A stretch of DNA of 64,000 bases. Source: Novosphingopyxis iocasae (lineage in GTDB: Bacteria; Pseudomonadota; Alphaproteobacteria; Sphingomonadales; Sphingomonadaceae). The position numbers were made by a program, and so were the translations under genes. Of the stretch, positions 15,854-24,906 are shown one piece after another (within the stretch, counting starts at the first letter, position 1; each line of letters starts with the position of its first letter). The notes below the pieces were generated by a model that had not been told where the DNA came from, did not search any database, and saw only the letters and a list, made by a program, of their open reading frames with translations. The stretch lies in assembly GCF_014334095.1 (NCBI RefSeq), contig NZ_CP060495.1, positions 2,852,501-2,916,500 of the forward strand, written 5' to 3'.

Positions 15854-18204
15854 CCCCGAAGGTTCCGGAACGCAGCCTCAGCCGTAAGCAATATGCAATC
15901 ATGCGGATCGGAAAGCTGAAGGACTTTCCCGAACTGTGCGAGGCCATGCGGCATAACACTCGCAACCAACAGGTAAGCTTCACAGATGCAAATCGACCCG
16001 GCCCGGTCGAACTACTGCCGGGTGCGAAAGGTACGATCGAAGCACGAGCAAAGGCGGTGCTAGAAGCAAAGAAAATCAAAAGCGTCGAGGGGAAGAATCT
16101 TGCCGTCGAGCTTCTTTGCACGGCATCGCCGGGCTGGTGGCAGCAGGCGCAGGAAGATCAAAAGCGGGAGTTCATAATCCAGTCCTATCGGTTCGCGAAA
16201 GACAAGCTGGGGGACGGCCTCATCTCGTGCATGGTTCATCTAGACGAAGGGACGCCGCATATCCATGCAATCGGCCTACCAATCTACCAAAAGAAGAAGG
16301 GAATCAGGGGGGCGAAGCCCACCACAAAAGAGGGTGTAGCCAAACGCGTCGCAGCTCTGAAGGCTCAGCCGATCGTCTGGATGCTGTCCTATGACAAAGT
16401 GATCAGCGGGAGCAGCAGGGCTTTCGCGGATCATCAGACCCAGTTCCACCAATATGTCTATCATCTCGGTTTAGCACGCGGCGAAGACACGGTTGGGCAG
16501 TACAAGCACCATAATTCACTGAAATCTTATCGTAGAGAGCTTCACGAACGGCAGCTCGAACTCGATGAACGCGACAAAATGCTAAGCGACCGTCATCGCG
16601 CTCAAAACGAGATACAGGCGCTGATCGATCATGATGCACGCGATCAGCAACGTCGCTCGGATGTTTTGATGGCGCGTGAGCAGCAAATGGACATGCGAGA
16701 GGAGAAAGTAGAGCGCCAGGAACTACGATCTCGATCCGATAAAGAGGAAATCGATGCGCAGCGCCGTCAGCTTGGGTTCGATCGCGATCGACTGGAGGAG
16801 CAAAGCCGAGTCCGGGAAAGCGCCGCAGCCGATCGAGAGCGTCGAAACGAATTAATCGGCGAAGTGCTGAAGCATGTACTTGATGGGACCGCCGAAGCAA
16901 CCGTCGTAGCAGGACATGACATTGTCGATGTTACGGGCCCCGCCATCGATGACAAACAGCAAAACGAAGCGATGGGCCGGTGGCCAAAGTGGGCCATAAA
17001 AGCAGCTGAACTTGTGAAGAAGCTGCTGGAACGCCTGCGCGTTATAGAAGATCGCGAAAAAGCTGCAGAAGAGCGAGAACGGACCCTTGATCAGAGGGAT
17101 GCCCGTATCACGGACCTGGCGAAGGCGCTGAAAATACGGGAAGACGCCATTGCCACCAGGTTGACCGAGGTTCGATCTCTCGAGCAAGCCCTGCCGGATG
17201 CTCGGTCAGAACTTGTAGCGATCAAACAGGAGGTATCGGCCAAGGAGAAGCAACTCGCGGGCATCAATCAAACCCTCCACGAGAAGCAGGCCGTTCAGGC
17301 GTCGCTGTCGCAAACGGCCGAAGACATTGTGAAGGCAAAAGCTACCCTCGCGGAGCAACGCGCCAAGATTGTAGATCAGGAAAGGCAGATCGCCAATCAC
17401 GGTGCGTCAATGTACCGGCAAGCTGAGGCGCAGGCTGCAGCGGAGGCTGCGGCACGAGCCGCCATTTGCAGGAGAGATGCAGCCATAGCCGAGCGCGACG
17501 AGGCCATCAGAAAGGCTGCGAATGATCGGCAAGGCGACATCGATGCCGAGGTCGCGCGGCGAACGGCACTGGCAGAAGAGCAAACACGGGCTCGGTTGGC
17601 GGCTCAGGATCGAGCCCATCAAGATAATCAAATGCGCTCTCGACGCGAAGCCGCTGATCTGGAAGCATCGATCGTCGAAAAGAAGGCTGAGCGGGCCAGT
17701 CTGGACGCAGGGCTGCTACACTTGCGCACGCAGAAGCAGCAATTGGAAGCCGAGATAATTCAGCATGGTCGTGTGGCATCGCAGATTGCTGCGGAGAGGG
17801 TCGATGTGGATGCTGCCAAGAAAGTCTTGGAAGGCGACCGAACGAAACTAGACGCCGATAGGACGAAGCATGCCGAAGCTTTGCGCCTCATGGCCGAAAT
17901 GACCGAGCCCGGAACAACTGTCACTGTCACTGCAAGAGCGATACTTTTGAATTACGCAAAAGAAGAAAAATCTGTGGCGATCTTCAAGGAAGACTATCCT
18001 GCATGGTTATCGAAAGCGGCTGAGCAGGTCGTCGCTATGCAAAAGGTCACAAAGGAGGCGGGCGAGGCTGTCGCCAAGTTCGCAGCTGTTCACGAGAAGG
18101 TTGAGCCCTTTCTGCCGAAAGATGATCCAGTAGCGATCGAGGCGAAAAAAGCCGCGTTGGCAGCGAGGCGCCATATCGAATCGCAAAAGGGACAGGGCTG
18201 GTAA
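15850..18204 (+). CDS. MobV-family relaxase (Pre/Mob type) with long coiled-coil tail
   Basis: The 784-residue product should nick and carry a plasmid or mobilisable element during conjugation. The N-terminal 230 residues hold the MobV fold: an early conserved arginine/asparagine motif (AMRHNTRNQQV) and the metal-binding HLDEGTPHIHAIGLP with its HxDExTPHxH triad. From about residue 235 to the end it is one long charged helix rich in Glu, Arg and Ala, typical of alphaproteobacterial MobV proteins. It ends a four-gene operon with 4-nt overlaps. No type IV secretion genes are visible, so the element would need a helper. Confidence 0.92.
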   Translation: MTPKVPERSLSRKQYAIMRIGKLKDFPELCEAMRHNTRNQQVSFTDANRPGPVELLPGAKGTIEARAKAVLEAKKIKSVEGKNLAVELLCTASPGWWQQAQEDQKREFIIQSYRFAKDKLGDGLISCMVHLDEGTPHIHAIGLPIYQKKKGIRGAKPTTKEGVAKRVAALKAQPIVWMLSYDKVISGSSRAFADHQTQFHQYVYHLGLARGEDTVGQYKHHNSLKSYRRELHERQLELDERDKMLSDRHRAQNEIQALIDHDARDQQRRSDVLMAREQQMDMREEKVERQELRSRSDKEEIDAQRRQLGFDRDRLEEQSRVRESAAADRERRNELIGEVLKHVLDGTAEATVVAGHDIVDVTGPAIDDKQQNEAMGRWPKWAIKAAELVKKLLERLRVIEDREKAAEERERTLDQRDARITDLAKALKIREDAIATRLTEVRSLEQALPDARSELVAIKQEVSAKEKQLAGINQTLHEKQAVQASLSQTAEDIVKAKATLAEQRAKIVDQERQIANHGASMYRQAEAQAAAEAAARAAICRRDAAIAERDEAIRKAANDRQGDIDAEVARRTALAEEQTRARLAAQDRAHQDNQMRSRREAADLEASIVEKKAERASLDAGLLHLRTQKQQLEAEIIQHGRVASQIAAERVDVDAAKKVLEGDRTKLDADRTKHAEALRLMAEMTEPGTTVTVTARAILLNYAKEEKSVAIFKEDYPAWLSKAAEQVVAMQKVTKEAGEAVAKFAAVHEKVEPFLPKDDPVAIEAKKAALAARRHIESQKGQGW

Positions 18205-18360
18205 GAAGCACTGCCGGTGATCATCGGGCGGCATATCACATCGTGATATTGACCTTCTCACATGGCAGGCTACAAGACGTTTCCCGATTGGAAAACGTCG
18301 AGGTTTTCTGCGGCTTTCAGCTTTTGTGCGATGTGGAGCGGAATCCCGCTACCCGCTCCA
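18199..18360 (+). repeat. ~155-bp dispersed repeat, copy A (possible structured RNA)
   Basis: From 18206 to 18360 this matches 60005-60159 without gaps, with about 17 differences (about 89% identity); the flanking TGGTAAG is also shared, with a 3-nt indel. Three stems can be drawn: 18233-18239 with 18243-18249, 18276-18284 with 18290-18299, and 18335-18341 with 18353-18359. The repeat begins at the relaxase stop codon. The remaining DNA up to ku at 18676 holds nothing I recognise. Confidence 0.85.
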
Positions 18361-18675
18361 CGATTCCTGAAATTCCGTAGAAATCCGCCATTGAAAGGCA
18401 GGATTGCGGATGACTTACCCGATAGCTGGACACGTGGCCTCCGCCCAATAGCTGTCGTCAGAAAAATCCATCGGTTTGTAACTTGAGTTAGGTCGACACC
18501 CTACCTGCCGATTGAAGCTAGCCAAGGATCGTTACGGCGAAAAATGCCGGTGACCGCGATAGCTGTGCGCCATGGAGTTACCGCTCCCAACTTCAGACGG
18601 GAATTTCGGAAGAACACACCGTTCGCAACCAAACTCACTGCAAAGCGCTGGTCTGACGGCAACAGGGAGTCCGTC

Positions 18676-19524
18676 ATGGCAGCACGCGCATATTGGACCG
18701 GACAGATCAGGCTGGCGCTCGTCTCGATACCGGTTGAAATCTACACCGCCACCAAATCTGGCGCGAAGATCGCATTCAACCAGATTCACGAGCCGAGCGG
18801 CAAGCGCGTCCGGTACGAAAAGACAGTGGAGGGCCTAGGCCCGGTCGACCGCGACGAAATCATCAAGGGCTATCAGCTTTCCAAGGGCAATTACGTCCTG
18901 CTGGAAGACGAGGAGATCGAGGCGGTCAAGATCGAGAGCAAGAAGACGCTGGAGTTGGTCCAGTTCGTCGATGCTTGCGAGATCGATCCGCTCTATTTCG
19001 AGAAGCCCTATTATGTCGTGCCCGCCGACGATCTGGCCGAGGAAGCCTTTATCGTGCTGCGCGAGGCACTCCGCCAGGCGCAGAAGGTGGCGCTCGGCCA
19101 GCTCTCGGTGCGCGGGCAGGAGAAACTGGTCGCGATCAAGCCGTGCGGCAAGGGCATGCTGCTGGAGATCCTGCGCTATGCCGACGAGGTGAAGAAGGGG
19201 CAGAGCTTCTTCGACGACATCCCGGATGACAAACCGGAGGCCGAGCTGCTCGACCTGGCCACCACGCTGATCGAAAAGAAAAGCGCGCCGTTCGATGCCG
19301 GCGAGTTCCGCGATCGCTACGCCGATGCGCTGCAGAAGCTCATCGACAAGAAGGCGAAGTCGAAGAGCAACCAAGCGATCATCGAGGAGGATGACGAGCC
19401 TTCGTCCGGCGGTAAGGGCAATGTCGTAGACCTGATGGCCGCGCTCAAGAAGTCTGTCGGCAGCGAGGGCAAGGCATCGGCACCGAAGAAGAAGAAGGCT
19501 GCGGCCAAGCAAAAGACCGCCTGA
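18676..19524 (+). CDS. ku: Ku protein, non-homologous end joining
   Basis: The 282-residue product is a bacterial Ku homodimer subunit that rings DNA ends and recruits LigD. The start MAARAYWTGQIRLALVSIPV is the family N-terminus and has an AGGGAG site; the frame from 18544 adds an unrelated leader. The Ku core includes GYQLSKGNYVLLEDEEIE and FFDDIPDD-like segments. The C-terminus is a Lys-rich tail (KKKKAAAKQKTA), common in Ku and thought to help threading or LigD contact. ligD starts one base after its stop, so the two are one operon. Confidence 0.95.
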   Translation: MAARAYWTGQIRLALVSIPVEIYTATKSGAKIAFNQIHEPSGKRVRYEKTVEGLGPVDRDEIIKGYQLSKGNYVLLEDEEIEAVKIESKKTLELVQFVDACEIDPLYFEKPYYVVPADDLAEEAFIVLREALRQAQKVALGQLSVRGQEKLVAIKPCGKGMLLEILRYADEVKKGQSFFDDIPDDKPEAELLDLATTLIEKKSAPFDAGEFRDRYADALQKLIDKKAKSKSNQAIIEEDDEPSSGGKGNVVDLMAALKKSVGSEGKASAPKKKKAAAKQKTA

Positions 19525-19525
19525 G

Positions 19526-22054
19526 ATGGCGCGCAAGTCCGATCCGCTCGCGACCTACAACGCCAAGCGCGATTTCGCACGCACCGCCGAGCCTTCGGGT
19601 CAGCGTGCGAGCAGCGCAAACGGCAACATCTTCATGGTGCAGAAGCACGATGCCACGCGGCTCCACTGGGACCTTCGACTGGAAGCAGACGGCGTGCTGA
19701 AAAGCTGGGCCGTAACCAAGGGACCCTCGCCCGATCCAGACATCAAGCGGCTCGCGGTGCGCACCGAGGATCACCCGCTATCCTATGCCAACTTCGAGGG
19801 TACGATCCCGCAAAAGGAATATGGCGGGGGCACGGTGATGCTGTGGGACCGCGGAACGTGGGAGCCGGTGGAGGGAAAGAGCTGGAAGGATATCGATAAG
19901 GGGCATCTCCATTTCACACTGTACGGCGAGCGAATGAAGGGCGAGTGGGTCCTGATCCGGCTGAAACCGAAGGCGAAAGAAAAGCGCGAGAATTGGCTGC
20001 TGCGCAAGCTGCAGGACGACCATGCCGAGGCGGGCGACGGGCTGGTCGCGCACGCGCTCACGAGCATCGCCACCGGACGCTCGATGGCCGAGATCGCCGC
20101 CGACACGGACGGCGAGTTCGCGCTGGAAGGCAAGACGGGCAAGGCTTTTGCCGAGCAGATGGCTGAGGCGAAGACGCACCGCGATGCGGCAGCCAAGAAA
20201 CCGGCGAAACGCAAACGCAAGACCGCCGGCAAACCGCCCAAATTCCGCAAGCCTCAGCTCGCCACGCTGGTCGATGCGGTTCCCGCGGGCAATGGCTGGA
20301 TGCACGAGATCAAGTTCGATGGCTATCGCGCGCTGATTGCTGCCGCCGGCGACACCGTGCACATCTACACCCGCAGCGGCAAGGACTGGACCGACAAGTT
20401 CGGACCGCTGGTCGAGGCGGTGGCCGCGCTCGACCTGCCGCCCTGCCTGATCGACGGGGAGATCACTGCGCCCGGCAGGGATGGCAATCCCGATTTCTCC
20501 AGCCTGCAGGCGGTGCTGAAGCGCGGCCACGGATCGCAGAGGCCGGGAGACGCGCTCACCTATCACGCGTTCGACCTGCTCGAGCTGGATGGCGAGGACT
20601 TGGCCGGCCTTACCAATATAGAGCGAAAGGAGCGGCTCGAAGTGCTGCTTGCCGATGCGAACGAGCCGATCCTCGTGGCCGATCATGTTATCGGCGCGGG
20701 CGAAAAGCTCTACCGCGCTATGTGCGATGCGGGGCAGGAGGGGATCATCTCCAAGACGATCGACGGTCGCTATCGGGCCACGCGCAGCAAGGCTTGGGTC
20801 AAGGTGAAGTGCACTCGGCGGCAGGAATTCGTGATTGCCGGCTGGAGCGAGAGCAGCGCGCGCGGGCGGCCCTTCGCTTCGCTCGCTCTCGCCCAACATG
20901 AAGGCGGCGATCTTGTCTATAAGGGCAAGGTGGGTACCGGCTTCGATGCCGACACGCTGGACGATCTCGCCGCGAAAATGCGCCCGCTCGCGCGTAAGAC
21001 CGCGCCGGTGGAGGCCGACCGGGCGCAGGCACGCGGCGTCCACTGGATCACGCCGAAACTCGTCGCCGAGATCGCCTTCGCCGAATTCACCGCTGACGGC
21101 AACGTCCGCCACGCCAGTTTCCTAGGCCTGCGCGGCGACAAGACGGCGGACGAGGTGAAGCCGGAGAAACCCGCAAAAGTGCCCGCCGAGGCCATGAGCG
21201 TCGCTATTTCCAGCCGGGACCGCGTCGTCTTTCCCGACAGCGGCCAGACCAAGGGGCAGCTCGCCGATTATTACGAGACTGTTGCGCCCTTGATGCTGCC
21301 CTTCGCCGCGGACCGCCCGGTCAGTCTGGTGCGCTGTCCGCAGGGGCGCGCAAAGAAATGCTTCTTCCAGAAACATGACAGCGGCTCGTTCGGCGATGCC
21401 GTCCACCATGTGCCGATCCGCGACAAGGACGGCGCCGCCGAAGACTATCTTTATGTCGAGGACGAGCGCGGCATCCTGCAATGCGTGCAGATGGGATCGA
21501 TCGAGTTTCACGGCTGGGGCGCGCGAGCCAAGGACGTGGAGGCACCCGACCGGATGATCTTCGATCTCGATCCTGACGAAGGGCTGGACTTCGGCGACGT
21601 AAAGGCGGCTGCGGCCGACATTCGCAAGACGCTGGCCGATTTGGGTCTCGTCAGCTTCGCGATGCTGTCCGGCGGCAAGGGCGTGCATGTGGTGGTGCCG
21701 CTGACGCTGGGCCATGAGTGGGACCAGCATAAGGATTTCGCACGCCGCTTCGCCGAAGCGCTGGCGATGCGCGAACCCGACCGGTTCACCGCGACGATGA
21801 GCAAGGCCAAGCGCAAGGGCAAAATCTTCATCGATTGGCTGCGCAACCAGCGCGGTGCCACTGCTGTCCTGCCCTATTCCGCCCGCGCCCGCAGGGGTGC
21901 CCCCGTCGCCGTGCCAATAGCCTGGGGCGAACTTGGAGATATGAAGGACGCTCATCCCTTTTCGATCAACGATGCCGGCCAGCTCGTCGAACGCGCCGGA
22001 GGCAAGGCGCTGAGGGGCTGGGGAGTGGCCGAGCAGAACCTGCCGGACCTCTGA
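19526..22054 (+). CDS. ligD: LigD, multifunctional NHEJ DNA ligase (phosphoesterase-ligase-polymerase)
   Basis: The 842-residue product has the three NHEJ domains in the order phosphoesterase, ligase, polymerase. Residues about 30-160 are the 3'-phosphoesterase domain (MVQKHDATRLHWDLRLE). The ligase domain has its nucleophilic lysine in HEIKFDGYRALI (about residue 260), then LIDGEI and a C-terminal OB region. The polymerase domain (about 560-842) contains MIFDLDPDEGLDFGDV, with the catalytic aspartates, and AMLSGGKGVHVVVPL. The length fits Pseudomonas-type LigD. With ku it can repair double-strand breaks without a template. Confidence 0.96.
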   Translation: MARKSDPLATYNAKRDFARTAEPSGQRASSANGNIFMVQKHDATRLHWDLRLEADGVLKSWAVTKGPSPDPDIKRLAVRTEDHPLSYANFEGTIPQKEYGGGTVMLWDRGTWEPVEGKSWKDIDKGHLHFTLYGERMKGEWVLIRLKPKAKEKRENWLLRKLQDDHAEAGDGLVAHALTSIATGRSMAEIAADTDGEFALEGKTGKAFAEQMAEAKTHRDAAAKKPAKRKRKTAGKPPKFRKPQLATLVDAVPAGNGWMHEIKFDGYRALIAAAGDTVHIYTRSGKDWTDKFGPLVEAVAALDLPPCLIDGEITAPGRDGNPDFSSLQAVLKRGHGSQRPGDALTYHAFDLLELDGEDLAGLTNIERKERLEVLLADANEPILVADHVIGAGEKLYRAMCDAGQEGIISKTIDGRYRATRSKAWVKVKCTRRQEFVIAGWSESSARGRPFASLALAQHEGGDLVYKGKVGTGFDADTLDDLAAKMRPLARKTAPVEADRAQARGVHWITPKLVAEIAFAEFTADGNVRHASFLGLRGDKTADEVKPEKPAKVPAEAMSVAISSRDRVVFPDSGQTKGQLADYYETVAPLMLPFAADRPVSLVRCPQGRAKKCFFQKHDSGSFGDAVHHVPIRDKDGAAEDYLYVEDERGILQCVQMGSIEFHGWGARAKDVEAPDRMIFDLDPDEGLDFGDVKAAAADIRKTLADLGLVSFAMLSGGKGVHVVVPLTLGHEWDQHKDFARRFAEALAMREPDRFTATMSKAKRKGKIFIDWLRNQRGATAVLPYSARARRGAPVAVPIAWGELGDMKDAHPFSINDAGQLVERAGGKALRGWGVAEQNLPDL

Positions 22055-22262
22055 CCGGATTGCTCAGGCCTTAATCAGATAAATCTCAGGATCGTCGTCC
22101 GTCTGCTTAGCGCCCTAATTTCGGTCGTTCGAGCCCGCTCGTGTTCTTCCCGCAAGCTGCCGTTGATCGGGCGCCAGCTTAGCGGCAGCTTTGCTCTAAT
22201 CCCGGTCAGTCGGAAAACGGTCTCGACGACCTTAAAGCCAGCTATTGAAACTTAGCGCGAGA

Positions 22263-23162
22263 CTAACCGGCTATCGCGTCCAGCGCTGCCAAGGCTCCAT
22301 CGGGGAGATGAAGATTGGCCGCCGCGACGTTTTGCCGCAGGTGCTCCACCGAACTTGTACCCGGAATCAGCAAAATATTGGGAGACCGCTGGAGCAACCA
22401 CGCGAGTGCAACTTGCATTGGAGTAGCTTGGAGGCCTTTCGCAGCGCTTTTCAGTGTGTCCGATTGCAGGGAATTAAAGCCCCCAAGCGGGAAGAACGGC
22501 ACATAGGCAATCCCCTCCCTAGCAAGATAATCGATCAGGTCATCGTCGCGCCGATTGGCGAGATTGTACATGTTCTGTACGCAGACGATCTTGGTCATCG
22601 AACGCGCGGCTTCCACCTGTTCGGGCAAGGCGTTGCTGATACCGAGCGCGCCGATCCGGTCCCGCTCTTTCAGCGCGATGAGGGGTTCGAGCAGAGGGCG
22701 CACATCGCCGGGCGTAGGCCCAGCATCGCCTTCCCCAAACATCAGCCGCAGGTTGGCGATCTCGATCCGCTCAATGCCGAGATTATCGCAATTGCTCTGG
22801 ACCGCATCGATCAATTCTTTGGGTTGCATCGCCGGCAGCCAGGCGCCCTCATCGTCACGCCGCGCGCCCAGCTTGGTCACCAGAGTGAGATCGGTGGAAT
22901 AAGGGGCAAGTGCATCGCGGATGACGCGATTGGTATGGTGCGGGCCATAAAAGTCGCTTGTGTCGATATGGTCGATGCCGAGGGCTACTGCTTCGCGAAG
23001 CACGGCCATCGCGCCGTCACGGTCTTCGGGCGGTCCGAATACGTGCGGTCCGGCCAGTTGCATCGCGCCGTATCCCATGCGGTGAACGGTGCGATGACCG
23101 AGCGCGAAGGTGCCGGAATTGGCGACGGCGTTGTGTGTGTCGAGCATGGCGAGGTCTTTCAA
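22263..23162 (-). CDS. Aldo/keto reductase
   Basis: The 299-residue product is a (beta/alpha)8 NADPH-dependent oxidoreductase. It shows HRMGYGAMQLAG at the barrel start, the catalytic Asp and Tyr in IDHIDTSDFYGPH, the conserved Lys in LVTKLGAR, and cofactor residues near LLIPGTSSVEHLRQN. The usual catalytic-site histidine (SVGLH-like position) reads IANLRLMF, so histidine is absent, as in several AKR subfamilies. It overlaps the upstream NmrA-like gene by 4 nt, and the pair is divergent from a TetR regulator with a palindrome between them. Confidence 0.88.
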   Translation of the reverse strand: MKDLAMLDTHNAVANSGTFALGHRTVHRMGYGAMQLAGPHVFGPPEDRDGAMAVLREAVALGIDHIDTSDFYGPHHTNRVIRDALAPYSTDLTLVTKLGARRDDEGAWLPAMQPKELIDAVQSNCDNLGIERIEIANLRLMFGEGDAGPTPGDVRPLLEPLIALKERDRIGALGISNALPEQVEAARSMTKIVCVQNMYNLANRRDDDLIDYLAREGIAYVPFFPLGGFNSLQSDTLKSAAKGLQATPMQVALAWLLQRSPNILLIPGTSSVEHLRQNVAAANLHLPDGALAALDAIAG

Positions 23163-24034
23163 ATGTGGTGGGATGCTGTTGCGGGAGCGAGTTCGGCGGC
23201 GAGAATGTCGCCCATCGAACGGGGTGGGCGGCCAAGCAACTTTTCGAGCGCCGGGTCGACCAAGTCGAAATCACCGCGGCGCGCGGCGCGAAAGGTGCCG
23301 AGCAACATTTCTGCGTAGAGTTCGGGCACGCCCGCCGCGATCTTCGCCTCCTTCCACTCAGCGTCCGAAACGACGGTGTGCAGGATCTCGCGCCCCGTTA
23401 CCTGCGAGGCGAGTTCGGCGATCTCGGCCATGGTCTGCGCCTTGGCTGCGGTGAGTGGCGGCGTCGCACCGTCGAACGTCGCCTCGCCCACCAGTAGCGC
23501 GGCGTCAGCTTCTGCCAAATCGGCGCGTGCCGTCCAATTGATCGGGCCATCTTCCGGCACGCGCAGTTCGCCGGTCCTTAGATCGCTACCAATCATATGG
23601 AGGCAGCTTTCGGCGTAGAACCCGTGGCGCAGTGCCGTGAACGGCGTGTCGGCGGCGGCGAGGTCCGCCTCGGTCGCCGCATGTTGGTCGGCGGGGGCGA
23701 AGGGCGATCCCTCGCGAGCGCCTGCATGAGAGGTGTAGAAAATTTGCGCGACACCGGCTGAGCACGCCGTATGGATCGCATTGCGGTGCAGGTTCCGGGC
23801 TTCCTCTCCAAGCTTGTCGACGGAGATTATCTCGATGCGATCTACGTCCGCGAAAGCCTCGGCCAAACCGGCAGGATCGGAGAAGTCCGCCCGCCGCATT
23901 GCAACCCTATCCGGAACGGCGAGGGATCCCGGTTCGCGTGACCCCGCCACGATCTCCTCCGGCGGATTGCGGTTTATGAGAGCTTCTATGACCGCCCGAC
24001 CGAGATGGCCGTTGGCACCTGTTACCATGAGCAT
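23159..24034 (-). CDS. NmrA-like atypical SDR (NAD(P)H-binding, QOR2-like)
   Basis: The 291-residue product starts MLMVTGANGHLGRAVIEALI with a Rossmann GxxGxxG motif. ATG 24034 has a GGAAGG site; the longer frame to 24061 lacks one. It continues through FYTSHAGAREGSPFAPADQH and ALRHGFYAESCLHMI, as in quinone-reductase-like or NmrA sensor SDRs. The active-site YxxxK of classical SDRs is absent, which is normal in this group. It is cotranscribed with the aldo/keto reductase. Confidence 0.82.
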   Translation of the reverse strand: MLMVTGANGHLGRAVIEALINRNPPEEIVAGSREPGSLAVPDRVAMRRADFSDPAGLAEAFADVDRIEIISVDKLGEEARNLHRNAIHTACSAGVAQIFYTSHAGAREGSPFAPADQHAATEADLAAADTPFTALRHGFYAESCLHMIGSDLRTGELRVPEDGPINWTARADLAEADAALLVGEATFDGATPPLTAAKAQTMAEIAELASQVTGREILHTVVSDAEWKEAKIAAGVPELYAEMLLGTFRAARRGDFDLVDPALEKLLGRPPRSMGDILAAELAPATASHHI

Positions 24035-24065
24035 AACAGCAATCCTTCCAGTGATACACACGTCT

Positions 24066-24082
24066 TGTTACCATTGATAACA
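24066..24082. promoter_or_regulatory. Palindromic operator between NmrA-like and TetR genes
   Basis: TGTTACCATTGATAACA is a near-perfect 17-bp palindrome (TGTTA-N-CA/TG-N-TAACA). It lies in the 101-bp intergenic region between the divergent reductase operon and the TetR gene. The natural reading is the binding site of that TetR protein. Confidence 0.65.
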
Positions 24083-24135
24083 GAGATAAGCGATCGGCGC
24101 TATCAAAGTTCCTGTAGCGTTGATATTATCCGGCC

Positions 24136-24837
24136 ATGCCAACGGACGACGCCACCGATATCGACACCCGAACGGCGGTACTCGATGCCGCGGCCGAACT
24201 TGTCGCGCTTGGGGGAACGAGCGCACTGACGACACGCGCCGTGGCGATGAAAGCCTCGATCCAGCCGCCTACGCTCTATCGCATCTTTGGCGACAAACGC
24301 GGACTGCTCGCTGCCTTGGCGCAGGACAGACTGGCGCGTTTCGTGAGCGAAAAGGAGGCGGATGCGCCGCATCCCGATCCGGTGGAGGATCTGCGGAACG
24401 GATGGGACCGCTATGTCGCCTTCGGTCTAGAAAATCCGGACATCTTCGCGATCATGAACGAGATCGGCTCGCCGCTGGCCCAGTCTCCAGCGGCGCTTGC
24501 CGGTATGGCTGCCCTGCGGCGCCGAGTGGCGAAGATAGCGCAGGCCGGACGCCTTCGGGTCGCGGAAGAGCGGGCCATCGCGCTGGTTCACGCATCCGCG
24601 GTAGGCATCGTCACCACCCTCCTCGCCTTGCCGCTAGAGGAGCGGGACAAGCGGTTGATCGTCCTTGCTCGCGATGGGGCCTTGGCGACGATCGTCAATA
24701 AGGAAGCCGAGTCGGACCGAAACGGTGCAGCGACCCATGCTATTGCACTGCGTGCACATCTCGACGGTATCGGCTCGCTTTCGGCGGCGGAGAAATCGCT
24801 GATGCGTGAATGGCTGGACCGTTTGGCGGACAGCTGA
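24136..24837 (+). CDS. TetR-family regulator of the adjacent reductase operon
   Basis: The 233-residue product has an N-terminal HTH (LDAAAELVALGGTSALTTRA, then PTLYRIFGDKRGLL) and an all-helical C-terminal domain rich in Ala/Leu. It is divergent from the NmrA-like/aldo-keto reductase pair, with a palindrome in between, so it probably represses both directions. The ligand is unknown, possibly an electrophile or quinone given the controlled enzymes. Confidence 0.88.
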   Translation: MPTDDATDIDTRTAVLDAAAELVALGGTSALTTRAVAMKASIQPPTLYRIFGDKRGLLAALAQDRLARFVSEKEADAPHPDPVEDLRNGWDRYVAFGLENPDIFAIMNEIGSPLAQSPAALAGMAALRRRVAKIAQAGRLRVAEERAIALVHASAVGIVTTLLALPLEERDKRLIVLARDGALATIVNKEAESDRNGAATHAIALRAHLDGIGSLSAAEKSLMREWLDRLADS

Positions 24838-24906
24838 CGTAGCGTTCTACGCGGCGAACGACGACCGCCGATCGATAGCGAAAAGTGGTGACTGCAGGGT
24901 GATCGT

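Noticed and set aside
18262-18486. Small ORF within repeat copy A, with a related frame in copy B
   Set aside because: The two copies differ in ways that preserve stems rather than protein, and neither frame has a good ribosome site or known family.
19778-21112. Long 444-residue frame antisense to ligD
   Set aside because: It is a shadow of the strongly biased ligD coding frame; no domain is recognisable and the opposite strand encodes a full LigD.
22100-22200. GGTCGTTCGAGCCC-like string resembling a tRNA T-arm after ligD
   Set aside because: No acceptor, D or anticodon arms can be folded around it.
22245-23318. 357-residue + strand frame across the aldo/keto reductase and NmrA-like genes
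   Set aside because: It spans the junction of two well-supported minus-strand genes and shows no domain.
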